Assembly: GCA_040285825.1 (NCBI GenBank)
Contig: JAUPSS010000007.1
Coordinates: forward strand, 1,896,689 to 1,960,688
Direction: 5' to 3'
Length of the DNA: 64,000 bases
DNA from: Eukaryota sp. TZLM1-RC
Lineage: Eukaryota > Metamonada: BaSk clade
The notes under the pieces: model-generated
Databases searched by the model: none
What the model saw: only the letters and a program-made list of their open reading frames with translations
Told to the model about the DNA's origin: nothing
Program-made: the position numbers and the translations under genes
In this document: piece after piece, positions 50,150 through 60,748 of the stretch
Layout: every line of letters starts with the position of its first letter
How positions within the stretch are numbered: position 1 is the stretch's first letter

Positions 50150-53100
50150 TATAAATTGTTATTATTAAAAGGAATTAAATTTATATTTTTTAATAAAATT
50201 TTTTTTTCTCCCTCCATGCTTATCTATGCCTCCGAAGTCAGTTACTTCAAAACCTTCTAGAGGACGCCCTAAGAATTCTGTGACTACCTGTTCTTTGTGC
50301 AACTGTTGGTCACACAAAAACAACATGTTCTCGGCGAAAAGTTTTGTCAGATGAAGCTGTATTGGCATCATTATCTTCACCTATTGAGTCTATTGAGCCT
50401 CCACAGATACTTCATTCGTCTTCAGTCAGTAGTAATACAAAATCATGTTTGTTCTGTTGTTCTCCAGTTTCTGGATTCAATGTTTCGGGTCGACCTCTTT
50501 TGGTTTGTGATTCTTGCACGCCAATTGATCCTTGTAGACCTCCATTTGCAATCCCTCAATTCGTTTCTCCTGCTCATTCGTCTTCTCTTGCAACAGTTAT
50601 TCGATCTTTAACCTTCTCTCTTCGAAAGGGCATTTGGAATCCTTCGATTTTTTGGAAATTTTTTTCTTTCTAAGGCTATGTCTTCACACAAGAAATCTAA
50701 ATATAAGAAGTCGGTTCCACAATCTAAAAATGTCAAAAAGCGCTTTGAGTCTTTGATTCTTCGTTCACAATACTCTTCAGCACTTAAATTATTGGCTGGT
50801 TCTTCTCCTGCTGCCTTCAATGATGAAACATTGGATTCTTTAAATTCTCTTCATCCACATGAAGACTTCACCATAAATCACATAGTCTCTGATAATGAAC
50901 GTGATTTCTTCACTGCTAATCCTATCACTTGTGATGAAGTTAGTGTAGCTATTAAAGGACTTCCGTCTGGTCGTTCTGCTGGGCCTTCTGGACTTAGTTA
51001 TGATCATTTGAAGTCCGCAGTCAACATATGTCCAGAAATCGTGGATGATTTAGTTTTCTTTTTTAATAGTGTCATCATGGGACGTTTCAAGTTACCACAG
51101 GCGTTAATGGCATCTCGTTTAGTTGCTTTCAATAAGCCTGGAGGTGGTGTCAGACCTATTGCTGTTGGTGAGTCCATAACGAGATTATTAGCAATTATTT
51201 CTTTTAAAAGAGTTAAGTCATCCGCAATTAATTTTTTCGTCCTTATCAGTTTGCTATCGGAATTCCTGATGGCACAACATGTGCTGCGTTGTGTACAGAT
51301 TTACTTTTCAATCAAAAAGGCGAAAATTATTTATTGAACATTGATTTTAAAAATGCTTTCAACTCCGTTTTTCGCTCCAGTATTTTGCAGGAACTTGAAC
51401 TACACTATCCTCCACTTTTGCCGTATTTTTAAATTGATGTATGGATCACCCTCTAACTTAATTTTTCATTCTGAGAATATTGTTTCGTCAAGAGGGGTCA
51501 AACAAGGGGATCCATTGGGTCCATTTTTCTTTGCTTAGCACTGCAATCAGTTTTGGTAAAATTTAAGTCGGATTTTCCTGACATTCATATATGTGCTTAT
51601 GCAGATGATTTATCACTTATTGGCCCTTTGTCTCTTTTTACAACACGGTTTACAACATTTTGTTTTTCTGGCCAAACAAATAGGGTTAGACATTAAATTG
51701 CCCAAGTGTTTCATTATTGGTAATCAGCATGCGGAGGTGGCATTTAATGAAACTTTTATCAAATACGTTGATTACGAGGAAGATGCTATTCGGTTTCTTG
51801 GATCTTATTTTTGGAAATAGTGAAAAAGTTAAATCGATTTTGTCAGGTATTTTGGAAAAAATCGAAGAGCAACTTTTGGCTATTCAAGATCTACAAATTG
51901 ACAAACATTTAGCGTTTTCGGTCCTCAATGTGTGTTTTGGATCAAAAATTAATCATCTTCTTCGTTCTTTATCTCCCACAATTTCTCATGATTTTTGCAC
52001 GTCAATTCAATACTTTGAGAACAAATTTCTTAGGAAATTTAGTAGAAGTTTGTCCATCTAAAATTCCTTATCATGCATTTTTTAGTCCTAAATTTGGTGG
52101 AGTTGGTTTTCAAAAGCAGAGTATTTATGCAAAAGTGCTTTTATTGGTGGTATGAAAAATTTTCTTTTTGAATGGAAACTTCGTTTTGATCATATTCCTT
52201 TGAATGAATCACATCCTTTATTAATTTCTCTTGACAAAATGGTGCAAGAACTACCTGTTGATGTTTGGAATAGGAGTTTTCCTTCAAGTTTGCCTACTGT
52301 GCCTTCGAGATCTTTCACCAATCTTCATCTTGCTGTTGTGAAATTACAGAAGTCTGTTCTTATTGGTTTTGAAGACCTGGATTTTTCTAAACGACTTAGT
52401 GTGACTAAGATTAATAATCCCGTCTTTGCTGCCTTTTTATCAGACATTCAGAACTGTACTAGTTTAATATCTCAGCAACCAAGGCCATTTGGTCTTCACT
52501 TAACAAATGAAGCTTGGAAACAAAACATGCGGTTGAGATTAGGGATGTATCCAAGTGGTCTTTTGGACAATTCTTATTGTATTTGTAACAAAAACCTACT
52601 GCCAATTTTCGTCATATTGTGAGCTGTAAGAAATTTCTCCAATATAGGTCAGTTCTTCATAATGCCGTTCGTGATGTGACATATGAGATGTTCAAGTGTT
52701 ACAATTTTAGTTGCAAAGTAGAACCTTTGTTGAAGCATTATAGTGATGATAATCTTTTTAATTCACGTCGAGGTGATTTAATTGCTCCTTTTGTGCATTC
52801 CTCTCAAGTTGTTGTTGATTTCACTACAGTTGATCCCTTTGCTTTGGTTTATCGCGATGATGTTTTACTTAGTACTAATGGTCATTTGAACAAGGCTGAA
52901 GATCGTAAGAGAGATAAATATACTGAGATATTAAATGATTTAAATAAGAACCTTTATTCGAAGTTTTCGTTTGTTCCTTTGCCTTTTCAATTTTTGGCAA
53001 CATTGGACAATCCGCCTTGAATTTCATCAATGATTTTGGTAATTTATGTCGTTCAAGTGGTAAGAATTTTGCAGAGAATTTATGGAAAAATCGTATCATT

Positions 53101-53260
53101 TTCGCTTTGTACAGAAGTGTTCCCAAGTACTTGAGTTTAATGATGTCTAAACTTTATAAGGATTCATCAAGAGTTGGCGTGGAGAATTTAGTTTCTTATG
53201 TGTTTTAGTTTGTTCTATTTGATTCTTCGTAGAAAATAAATAAATAAAATTTTTTAATAA
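50150..53260 (+). mobile_element. Near full-length LINE-C retrotransposon (inactivated)
   Basis: The ORF starts at ATG ~50225 (MPPKSVTSKPSRGRPKNS, an AT-hook-like RGRP), then a CCHC knuckle (CSLC...GHTKTTC, needing a one-base shift), a second Cys-rich finger (CLFCCSPVSGF...CDSC), the RT domain (SAGPSGLSYDHL, GGGVRPIAVGESI, GVKQGDPLGP, catalytic AYADDLSLIG at ~51595-51625), thumb, a Cys/His knuckle and endonuclease core (RRGDLIAPFVHSSQVVVDFTTVDP...DRKRDKYTE). The C-terminus ends VENLVSYVF. At least six frameshifts and stops break it, including one lost base at ~52978 relative to the 13.5-kb copy. YADD in the RT separates this family from the YMDD families A and B. Confidence 0.75.
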
Positions 53261-53471
53261 AAAAATTATACAATATTTTATCAGATAGGCTATCAATCTT
53301 TCCAAAATAAACACAAAATAAATTGCTCCCTTCTATAAAGAGGCTGTGGGTAAAAACACTGATGTGTGAAATACATTCAGCTTCCAGGTTCGTGTTCCAG
53401 ACACCACCAGCAAATTCATAGATAATGTGTTTTCTTGAAGGAATTATAAAATGTTTATTAATCAATAATGT
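53261..53471 (-). pseudogene. Unrecognised coding-like fragment
   Basis: A minus-strand frame (53465-53205) reads HIIYEFAGGVWNTNLEAECI and SLFIEGSNLFCVYFGKIDSL, which looks protein-like (alternating strands) more than random AT-rich sequence. It lies between two LINE tails and has no plausible start context. Family unknown; perhaps a trapped host exon. Confidence 0.3.
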
Positions 53472-53864
53472 TGAATGAATTCAGCAGCTCGTTTAGTGTA
53501 TTCCGCTGATTCGCCGTTATCTAACGCCGAAAAAAAGAAGATAAAAAAATATGAAGAACCTTTGGCACAGTTAGGTAGAGTGGAACATGTGAAATATCAG
53601 TTTGTGCCGTTTGCAATTTCTCTTTTTGGCAATATTGGACCTTCAGGATTGCACTTTTTTGAAAATTTTAAAAAAGTGTTACTAAATAGGTCTAGTAAAA
53701 CAATGAACTCCACTTTCTGGTTAAATAGAATTGTTTTTTGCATTTTCAAGTCTATTCCAACAATGATTTCAAAGGCACTTTTAGCTATTGGTGTAGAATA
53801 TGAACGTAATGCTGTGAGTAGGTTTAGTAATAGTGAGGCTTGTTTGGAGGATATTGAATACTAG
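53472..53864 (+). pseudogene. 5'-truncated LINE-B (second subfamily) tail
   Basis: Encodes the end of the endonuclease domain (NAEKKKIKKYEEPLAQLGRVEHVKYQ) through FWLNRIVFCIFKSIPTMISKALL to ACLEDIEY, then TAG and an AATAAATA tail. It matches 48225-48562, and is intact where that copy has TGA. It is an uninterrupted frame of 129 codons. Confidence 0.7.
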
Positions 53865-53918
53865 ATAGATTTTTCTTATCTCAATAAATATTGATTGTAA
53901 AAAAATAATGTTGAACAA

Positions 53919-54206
53919 TTAATTAAAATAACAATTTATAAAAACTTCAAGATGGACTACTTGGACACATTGACCCCTCTCAAGCAAAAAAGAGAAAGAG
54001 TCGATCTGACCAAGTAGTGTATTTTCGACCAAATGGTAAGGAGAGTCTTCATGAGAAAAAGTTCCCTTGTTACATTTGGTTGAACAAGAACTCACCTGTG
54101 AAAATGGAATCTCAGGAGGGCTGGCAATGAGCTCCCAGTAGGGCTCAATGTAAGCCTGCTCCTGGATGGTTTCACTCAGCAGCGAATCCATATAATCCTG
54201 AATCAT
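53919..54206 (-). CDS. Small hypothetical protein
   Basis: From ATG 54206 the frame gives ~95 residues: MIQDYMDSLLSETIQEQAYIEPYWELIASPPEIPFSQ, then VSSCSTKCNKG..., ending FINCYFN and TAA. A GTGAGT...TGTAACAAG stretch of 30 nt (~54096-54067) could be an intron; its removal keeps the frame (PFSQ joined to GTFSHEDSPYHL). The frame is also open upstream to 54257 without an ATG, so there may be an earlier exon. I do not recognise the family. Confidence 0.35.
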   Translation of the reverse strand: MIQDYMDSLLSETIQEQAYIEPYWELIASPPEIPFSQVSSCSTKCNKGTFSHEDSPYHLVENTLLGQIDSFSFLLERGQCVQVVHLEVFINCYFN

Positions 54207-54257
54207 CTTTGGTTCAGGGGTAGTGAGAATAAACAGCTTATTTATCAAGTTTTGCAC

Positions 54258-54755
54258 GTGTCACCCCATTCTCGACTTAGCGAACATTTGTTAAATGCAC
54301 ATAGCATGTCCTCCTTGTGTTGAACCTCTTAGCTTCCTCAGGTTTAGGTTCATCTATTAAATCATCCAATCTATGTGATCTGGACCTAATTGTTGTACCT
54401 TCTCTTAGGCCATAAATACTGTTAAACCATATTTGCCCTTTCAGTGAAATTACTTACTGCACAGAAACTTATAGGTTTCTTGTAGGTTTGTTGGTTCTTT
54501 TAAATTTAGGTTGAGGAAGAATGTGATTTGAGGTTCAATAGAAGTAATGAGAAACTCATCTCTAGACACCATTATTATTATGATAGACACCATTGAAATC
54601 AAGACAAAAAAATGTGGGCAAAACAACTAATATTGTAGGCTTCAATTAATTTATAAATCTATTAAATAAAACATTGGACAAATACAGCAAAAACAAATAA
54701 TAATATGATACAAAAATATTAATTAATTTAGCTAAATTAATTATTAAAACAACCC
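54258..54755. other. Intergenic region
   Basis: AT-rich, with no ORF or repeat recognised. The last ~130 bases are strongly A/T and probably serve as 3' region for the WDR60-like gene. Confidence 0.4.
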
Positions 54756-56483
54756 CTAAATTAAACACAGTTCTTGATAATCACCGACTAACTCACCATA
54801 CAAGTCATCCAAATCAATCCTTTTTTCCTCTTCCTTTTCTATTTTAGGACCATATCCTCCTTCTTCAAACCTAGCAAAGACAGAAACATCATCAGCATTG
54901 ATAGAACGTGATATAGCCTTGTGAAAACTCTCTATTCGCCTCAAACTATCAATCATTCGATTAAGAACTTCTAAATCATGAGACTCAGAGCTGCGATGGT
55001 AACAGGGAGAGACGGTCTTGACGAACAGGCAGCCCAGGGAATCACCCAAGTTCAAATCCACACCATTGAACCTTAAAGAGACTATGGAACCAGAGGAAAC
55101 TGAATTGGAAACTACTGGGCCATGGATCTTTTCTGTAAGGTCCCAAAGCTCAACAACACCGTCAGACCGACCAACAGCTAAAAGACCAGGTCTGGAAGGA
55201 GAAAAGGACACAGAAACTCGTCTGATTGATTGATTGGGGCAGGGTATCCGAGCAAGCAAGAAACTATTATGGTACAAAGAAAGCACAGAACCCTCAGCTG
55301 AAGCAAGAAGAGAGGGCAAGAAAGGGCATGATGAAAGACAAAAAGATGGGAAGTAAAGAAATTCGGCAGCCAACGAAGCACTCTCCTCCATTAATTTTAA
55401 TTCATCAGGATTTTGAGGGTTAGAATCGACATAATCAGAGCTAGTCAAAATGATTGCAATCGTCCCATTCTCAGTTCCCACGGCAAGCGACTCAAAATTG
55501 TCATCCAGAAAAGCAACCTGTCGAACCGGAAACAGGTCAAAATCATTCTGTAGACTCGTGTTGAAACAAGAAAGTGCAAGACTTTTTCCTAATACCAACT
55601 CATCACCCCTGATTTCCCAATACTTAAGAACCCCCTCAGAACCAACACTAATCAGACAGGACTCGCTCTTCCAGACAACAGAAACCCCCCTATTTGAGTG
55701 AGATTGGTGGGGAGATGAAGTAGCGAAGGGTGCAAGAAGGGAGGAAGGACCAGATTCGTCATAGTGAAACAAACTCAACGTACCAGAAGCAGAGAGCAGA
55801 GCACAGGAACAAGAGTTAAACGGAGATATTGCGCATGATACGATGAGAGAAGAAGAGGGTAGAATGGCGAGAGGGGCCATCGAGTTATTGAGCGTCCACA
55901 ATAGAGAGTAGAATAATTCCCCTTTCGATCTTGACGTAATGTAAGATTCAAGTGAATGTTTAGGGGTGTAGCTAACCAAAGCTAAATCTGATTGGACAGA
56001 GATGCAAGAGATTAGCTTTTGGAAGGAGTAAGTAAGGTCTGTGTATGTCTGCACGTCGGATAAGGCACTTCTGGGATCTTGTTCAAGTATTTGGGCTAGT
56101 TCGGTTTGGAGTGGGGAGAAGAGAGAAGGAGGTGGAGGTGCGGTTAAGTGATTGAGGGTTAAAACTTGTTGGAGGAGAGGGGTAGCACGGGAAAGGAAAT
56201 CCACTAGACATGGGTTCTCCAGCTCTGTAGGATCATCCAGCTTTAGGCTAGACTCATAAAATGTAGATTTATCTACTTTTAAAGACCAGTTTATCTGGTG
56301 GGATTGATGGTGTTTGCTAGGGGGAGATGCGGTGACTGATTTGTCAACTAAAATAGATTGAACACAGTCAGTGGTAGATGTAGAGCGAAAGTCCAGTGAA
56401 CATTCAGATGCAGGACGAAGTTTAAAGGATACTGGTTTATTAGCAAGAGAAGCAGGACGTTGAAGTATGAACTTTAAAGGCAT
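54756..56483 (-). CDS. WD-repeat protein, dynein-2 intermediate chain WDR60 (DYNC2I1)-like
   Basis: 575 residues, no intron. The C-terminal two thirds form a degenerate WD40 propeller. Blocks resembling WDR60 are LIVSCAISPFNSCSCALLSASGTLSLFHY, VRQVAFLDDNFESLAVGTENGTIAII and VSFSPSRPGLLAVGRSDGVVELWDLTEKIHGPV (compare the family's final S-P-x-R-P...V-W-D-L...G-P-V blade). The region before it (FQKLISCISVQSDLALVSY, FYSLLWTLNNSMAPLAIL) fits the pre-propeller part of this intermediate chain. Dynein-2 drives retrograde intraflagellar transport, so this would imply a flagellum. The N-terminal light-chain binding region is short compared with animal WDR60. Another dynein intermediate chain or unrelated WD protein remains possible. 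Confidence 0.55.
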   Translation of the reverse strand: MPLKFILQRPASLANKPVSFKLRPASECSLDFRSTSTTDCVQSILVDKSVTASPPSKHHQSHQINWSLKVDKSTFYESSLKLDDPTELENPCLVDFLSRATPLLQQVLTLNHLTAPPPPSLFSPLQTELAQILEQDPRSALSDVQTYTDLTYSFQKLISCISVQSDLALVSYTPKHSLESYITSRSKGELFYSLLWTLNNSMAPLAILPSSSLIVSCAISPFNSCSCALLSASGTLSLFHYDESGPSSLLAPFATSSPHQSHSNRGVSVVWKSESCLISVGSEGVLKYWEIRGDELVLGKSLALSCFNTSLQNDFDLFPVRQVAFLDDNFESLAVGTENGTIAIILTSSDYVDSNPQNPDELKLMEESASLAAEFLYFPSFCLSSCPFLPSLLASAEGSVLSLYHNSFLLARIPCPNQSIRRVSVSFSPSRPGLLAVGRSDGVVELWDLTEKIHGPVVSNSVSSGSIVSLRFNGVDLNLGDSLGCLFVKTVSPCYHRSSESHDLEVLNRMIDSLRRIESFHKAISRSINADDVSVFARFEEGGYGPKIEKEEEKRIDLDDLYGELVGDYQELCLI

Positions 56484-57485
56484 TCTTTGAGGGGGAAATC
56501 AATAAGAACACTTGCTGTGATTTGCAATTCTGGACTGTGAAATTCAATGGAGGTGCGCTCCCTCCAGAAATCCTCCCCTTCACTTTTGACATGTTATTAG
56601 GTCAATTGAACAACCCTTTTTATCTGATTTTATCCAGGACTTGCAACCACAGACCTTTTCAGATCATATCATATCCTGATTTTCATTTTACAGAACTTTA
56701 TGTTATTCCTCCTCCTAAAAAACAATCCGCTCGGTCTGTCAATCCAGGGATGGGTTGAATTACCAGTGTCTGGTTCATCGTCTAGTTCATCACAATACAA
56801 GTATCACACGAAGGAGGAGAAGACAACTTTTTGAGAGCAGATTTGAAAATGCACTATGCTCAAGGTGATAGTTTTATCCACTCAATGTAAGATCAGCTCC
56901 TTCATTAACATAGTAGAACGCTAATGTAGATATCATGTTGTACAACTGATCCATGTGTACATTTTTAGTACTCAAAAAATAAATATACATTTTATTCAAA
57001 AAATTGTGGGACGAAATCCTCGAACGAACATCTAGTGTTGATTCAAAGTTGAGATGAAGATTGTCTTTACAGTTAAACAGGTCCGCTAAGACAATTTTAT
57101 CAAACTAGACCAATCGTTGACTAATCTTCGTAAAAGAAGTGTTTCAGCTAGTAAGATATGGTAAATTGTGACACAACGTAGTACAAAGTGGCAAAGATCA
57201 GCGAAAGTAGATACCAACAATAGTTAATGGAAGGAGATCGGCATAGGTTGATGAGAAGAGGGAGTTGACAGAAAGATCGACATTTGGAGCAACAGAAATT
57301 GAAAGAATTAGGCCAGTCGATTCTAGGGGGGATTATTATTCAACCTATGATGGTCTTGGCTGTTGTGAGTTAGAATTCATACAGTGTAGTATAACAGAAG
57401 TATAATTTATTACGAAGAGGAATTTTATTCACTCTTCTTAAGCTAACAGGCGGAATATTAATAACTAAACTATTAACTATAAATA
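56484..57485 (+). other. Intergenic region with a possible MSP/ASH-domain fragment
   Basis: Frame 56522-56758 (no ATG at its start) reads FTFDMLLGQLNNPFYLILSR, TELYVIPPPKKQSARSVNPGMG. The ending resembles the V-x-P-P...V-x-P-G-M motif of MSP/ASH domains found in flagellar proteins such as Hydin, so it may be an exon or pseudogene scrap. 56760-57485 should include the 3' LTR of the gypsy element, but with the partner LTR outside the window it cannot be delimited. Confidence 0.3.
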
Positions 57486-60400
57486 CTATTCAAGACTAAC
57501 ACTGCCTTTTCCTCTCTTTCGAGCGACGAGCCCTGGAGCTCTAGTCACAGGAGGTGAACTAATGGAAATATGACGCTTCTTGGGAGGAGCGGATTTAGTA
57601 CGGCGACGTGCTTTTGAAGTCTTGATAAAGTCTTTATACGCGGCAGTATTTTGGACTGTAGACACATGTTCGGTGGTGATCTCTTTTCCAGGCCATTGCA
57701 CTTGGCAAAAGTCACCTTCCTGACTGAGCACTTTTTCAATGATGTGTTCTTCGACATCACCTGCAGCGACCCAGGAGTGGAACTCATCGTTGGTGGGCAA
57801 GCTGGAGTGCCAGGGTGCTAAATGTTTGACGCTAGCTTGGACAATCGTACCTGTGCAGAGATTCTTAATATTCACAGACGAATTGGATACGATTTCAGTA
57901 ATTAGGAAGGGTCCTAAATAGTCTCCATGAAGCTTAGCGGAAGAGCCAGATGCTCTCAATACCAATTGACCAACTTCAAAAGGGTTTGGAGTTGACGATC
58001 TAGTTAGCTTGGAAGCCTTGGAAGCTTGATGGTGTGCTGCCTTTTCCTGTTTCTCTTTCAATCTTCGAAATTTAGATTGAATTTCTTGAATAAAAGATGA
58101 CTCAGACGTCGAGCTTTCAACGATTTCAAGAATTTTGCCAGGGTCTGATCTGGGAGACACATCTGAGCCAAAGATCACTTGGTATGGGGTGTGGTTGGTT
58201 ATTGAGCTCTTGGAAGAGTTGATCAATAATTGCACATAAGGCAAGTATTCAGACCACACATCGTAGGCATTGAAGTCTACGAGCAATTTCCGTAGGTTTT
58301 GCAGGATGTCTCTGTGTCGGCGCTCTACCAGGCCGTTGGACGGAGAAAACCTAGGTATTGACTTTGACACCTCTATGCCCAAAAATTTGCTTAATTCGTC
58401 AAAGACAGCCTTGGAAAATTCGGGTCCATTATCGCTGTGGATTTGAAATGGAATACCAAAGATGGCACAGACTTTCCAAATTAATGCATCTGCAGTAAGA
58501 TTGGCATTTATCTCTTTTAAAGGCACGATGATCGTGAACCTAGAGAAGCTGTCAATAAATACGAGGATGTATTTGTAGCCTTCTTGATCTTCTGGAAGAG
58601 GACCAATGACGTCGGCGTTGACGCGAGCAAAAGGTCTGTCAGCCCACAATGAACCGGTTGGGGGAACATGCAGTTTGCGAACTGGCTTTGTTTTCTGACA
58701 GGAGGGGCATTCTTGGACGTGCTTATTCATGTCGGTGAGCATGTTTGGCCACCAATAATCGCTGTTCCTGAGCTTGTTCAGGCTTTCAGCTTTGCTTGGA
58801 TGACCTCCTTGCAGAAGTCCATGCAACAAGTTAAGGGTGTCCTTAATCAGTGATTTGGGAATCACTATCTTGTTGTCGTGAGTCATATATAAATCAAGAT
58901 GATTGTTATGAACACAGTTGTTGAAAGAGGGGTCTTTGGAAGCTATGGCAAGCTTCTGTTCGGACCTAATCCTACAGAGCCATGGCTCGAAAATAGACAG
59001 GTCGTTGGAACATCGTTCTCTGATGACCATGATACGTTCGAAGTTGTTTAATTCTTCGATGTAGTATCTTTCATTTTCTGTTCCATCAATTTTATCAATG
59101 TAAAATATTGGATGAAAATTTGGAGGCATTTGATGGGACAAATGATTGATCTCTTGATGGTCTATAGGCGGAACTATTCGAGACAACATATCAGCCCAGA
59201 AGTTATCTTCCCCTTTGGTATGTACCAAATCAAAGCAGAATTCAGAGAATATGGGTAACCATCTTGTTACAATTCTGTTCTTCTCAGGAGCCGTGAACAT
59301 GTAGGTAAGGTTTTGATGGTCTGTGAATATAATCAGTTTCCTTCCTTTCAAGTAGTTTTCAAAACCACTTTGAGTTAACATGAGTAGGATAGCATAGAGT
59401 TCCTTTTGGTTTGTCGGCCAGTTCTTTTGCGAGTTAGTTAACAACCGGCTGAAGAAGCTGATAGGCCTACATTTCCTGTTGATCAGGGGGGTACCGGGGT
59501 CGTCGACTTGTTCGATTTGTTCCCATATGATGCCGCCTACAGCAATGTCGGATGCATCGCAACTAATTAAAATTTGGTTTTCCAGCGGAGGTAAGCTGAG
59601 CGGCATGTGCTTCGCTATCAGTTGTTTGATCTTTTGAAGGAGTCCGTCGTGCATGTCGGTCCATTGAAGGCGTTGCGCGCGGAGTTTGGGTTTAACGTTG
59701 GAGTTAGTTCCATCCTTCTTAGTCAATCTGATGATAGGAGCGATGAGCTCAGATACCTGAGGAAGCCATTCTCTAATGAAGTTGACTGATCCTACGAGGC
59801 TGCGGACGTCTTTGATTGTCTTTGGTCTAGGTAGATTCAGCAAAGATTCAACGCGAGTGGGATCGATAGTCCGTTGTTTGTTTTGGAAAACACTGCCCAG
59901 TATCTTTATTGGGTGTCTGGAAGACACGAAATGGCACTTTGGAAGTCCCAAGGAAACTCTTTTGCGTCTAGCTTGGTCAAGGACGCGACGGAGGCGTTCA
60001 ATGAATTCGTCAAAGGTTGAACCTATGATTATGATGTCATCTATGTAAATGAAGACACCGTCTCCCGAGAAGATGTCAGCCATGACGTTTTGGAAAACGG
60101 CTGGGACATTCTTTAGGCCAAAAGCTGCACGTTTGAACATGATGCTTTTGCCAGGAATGCTCAGGGCTGTTTTCTGCCAATCCTTTTCGGCAATCTTGAG
60201 TTGCCAAAAGGCTTTGGGGAGGTCAAGGGTGCCTATGTAGTTCGCTTGGGAGAGAAATACCAGCACATCGGAGATCCTTGGAAGGTTGGGCTCAACAGGA
60301 ATGGTGGTGGCGTTGACTCCGTCCTTGCCACTATAGTCACCGGTAAGGCGGGGCTTACGGTGATCTGGGTAGACCACTAGACAGACAGGGAGCTGAACTC

Positions 60401-60745
60401 ATGGTTCGATGGGACAGCAAATCCTGAGTCTACGAGTTCGTCGAAAATTTGGTTAGCGACCTCTAGCCTGGCTGGATTCAGGGTCCTGGGGGGTCTTCTA
60501 ACTCTGACGTCTTCGTTGTAGAAGTTGATTTCCATGGGAGGGCAATCAATACCTTCAGCATGAGGCTTGAGGGTAAATACGTCTTCGAACTCCTTCAAAG
60601 TTTGAAGTAGGGACTTCTTGAAATGGTCGTTGTCGAGGTTGATGGTACAACCAGATGAGTTGATGTGTTCCAACCAACGTGTGGAAACGTTGACGACTTC
60701 CGAAGCTTGTGATATTCGATGATCGAATTCAGCTTCAGGTAATTG
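57486..60745 (-). pseudogene. Ty3/gypsy pol: RT, RNase H, integrase, C-terminal chromodomain-like region
   Basis: Follows the gag-protease TAA in the same frame. RT blocks: LVVYPDHRKPRL, TLDLPKAFWQL, FQNVMADIF and catalytic FIYIDDIIIIG. RNase H: ISCDASDIAVGGI, FTDHQNLTYMF. Integrase: an HHCC finger (HGLLQGGHPSK...CPSCQ), first Asp in NADVIGPL, second Asp in HSDNGPEF, Glu in NGLVERRHRD, and a GPY/F-type module (YLGPFLITEI). The C-terminal VEEHIIEKVL...CQVQWPG resembles a chromodomain. A one-base frameshift near 60385 splits the gene into 98- and 963-residue frames, so this copy is probably inactive; the second frame is otherwise intact. Confidence 0.85.
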
Positions 60746-60748
60746 TTA
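60740..60748 (-). promoter_or_regulatory. Candidate stop-codon readthrough signal TAA-CAATTA between gag-protease and pol
   Basis: On the minus strand the gag-protease ORF ends CGC-ACA-TAA and continues CAA-TTA-CCT-GAA in the same frame into pol. Stop followed by CA(A/G)-(C/T)(C/T)A is a known efficient readthrough context. Here the second codon is TTA, which fits. The frame is open for about 120 codons beyond the TAA, until the pol frameshift. Confidence 0.6.

Noticed and set aside
56930-57485. 3' LTR of the gypsy element
   Set aside because: Probably present, but boundaries cannot be set without the 5' LTR, which lies outside the window; TG...CA candidates are too many.
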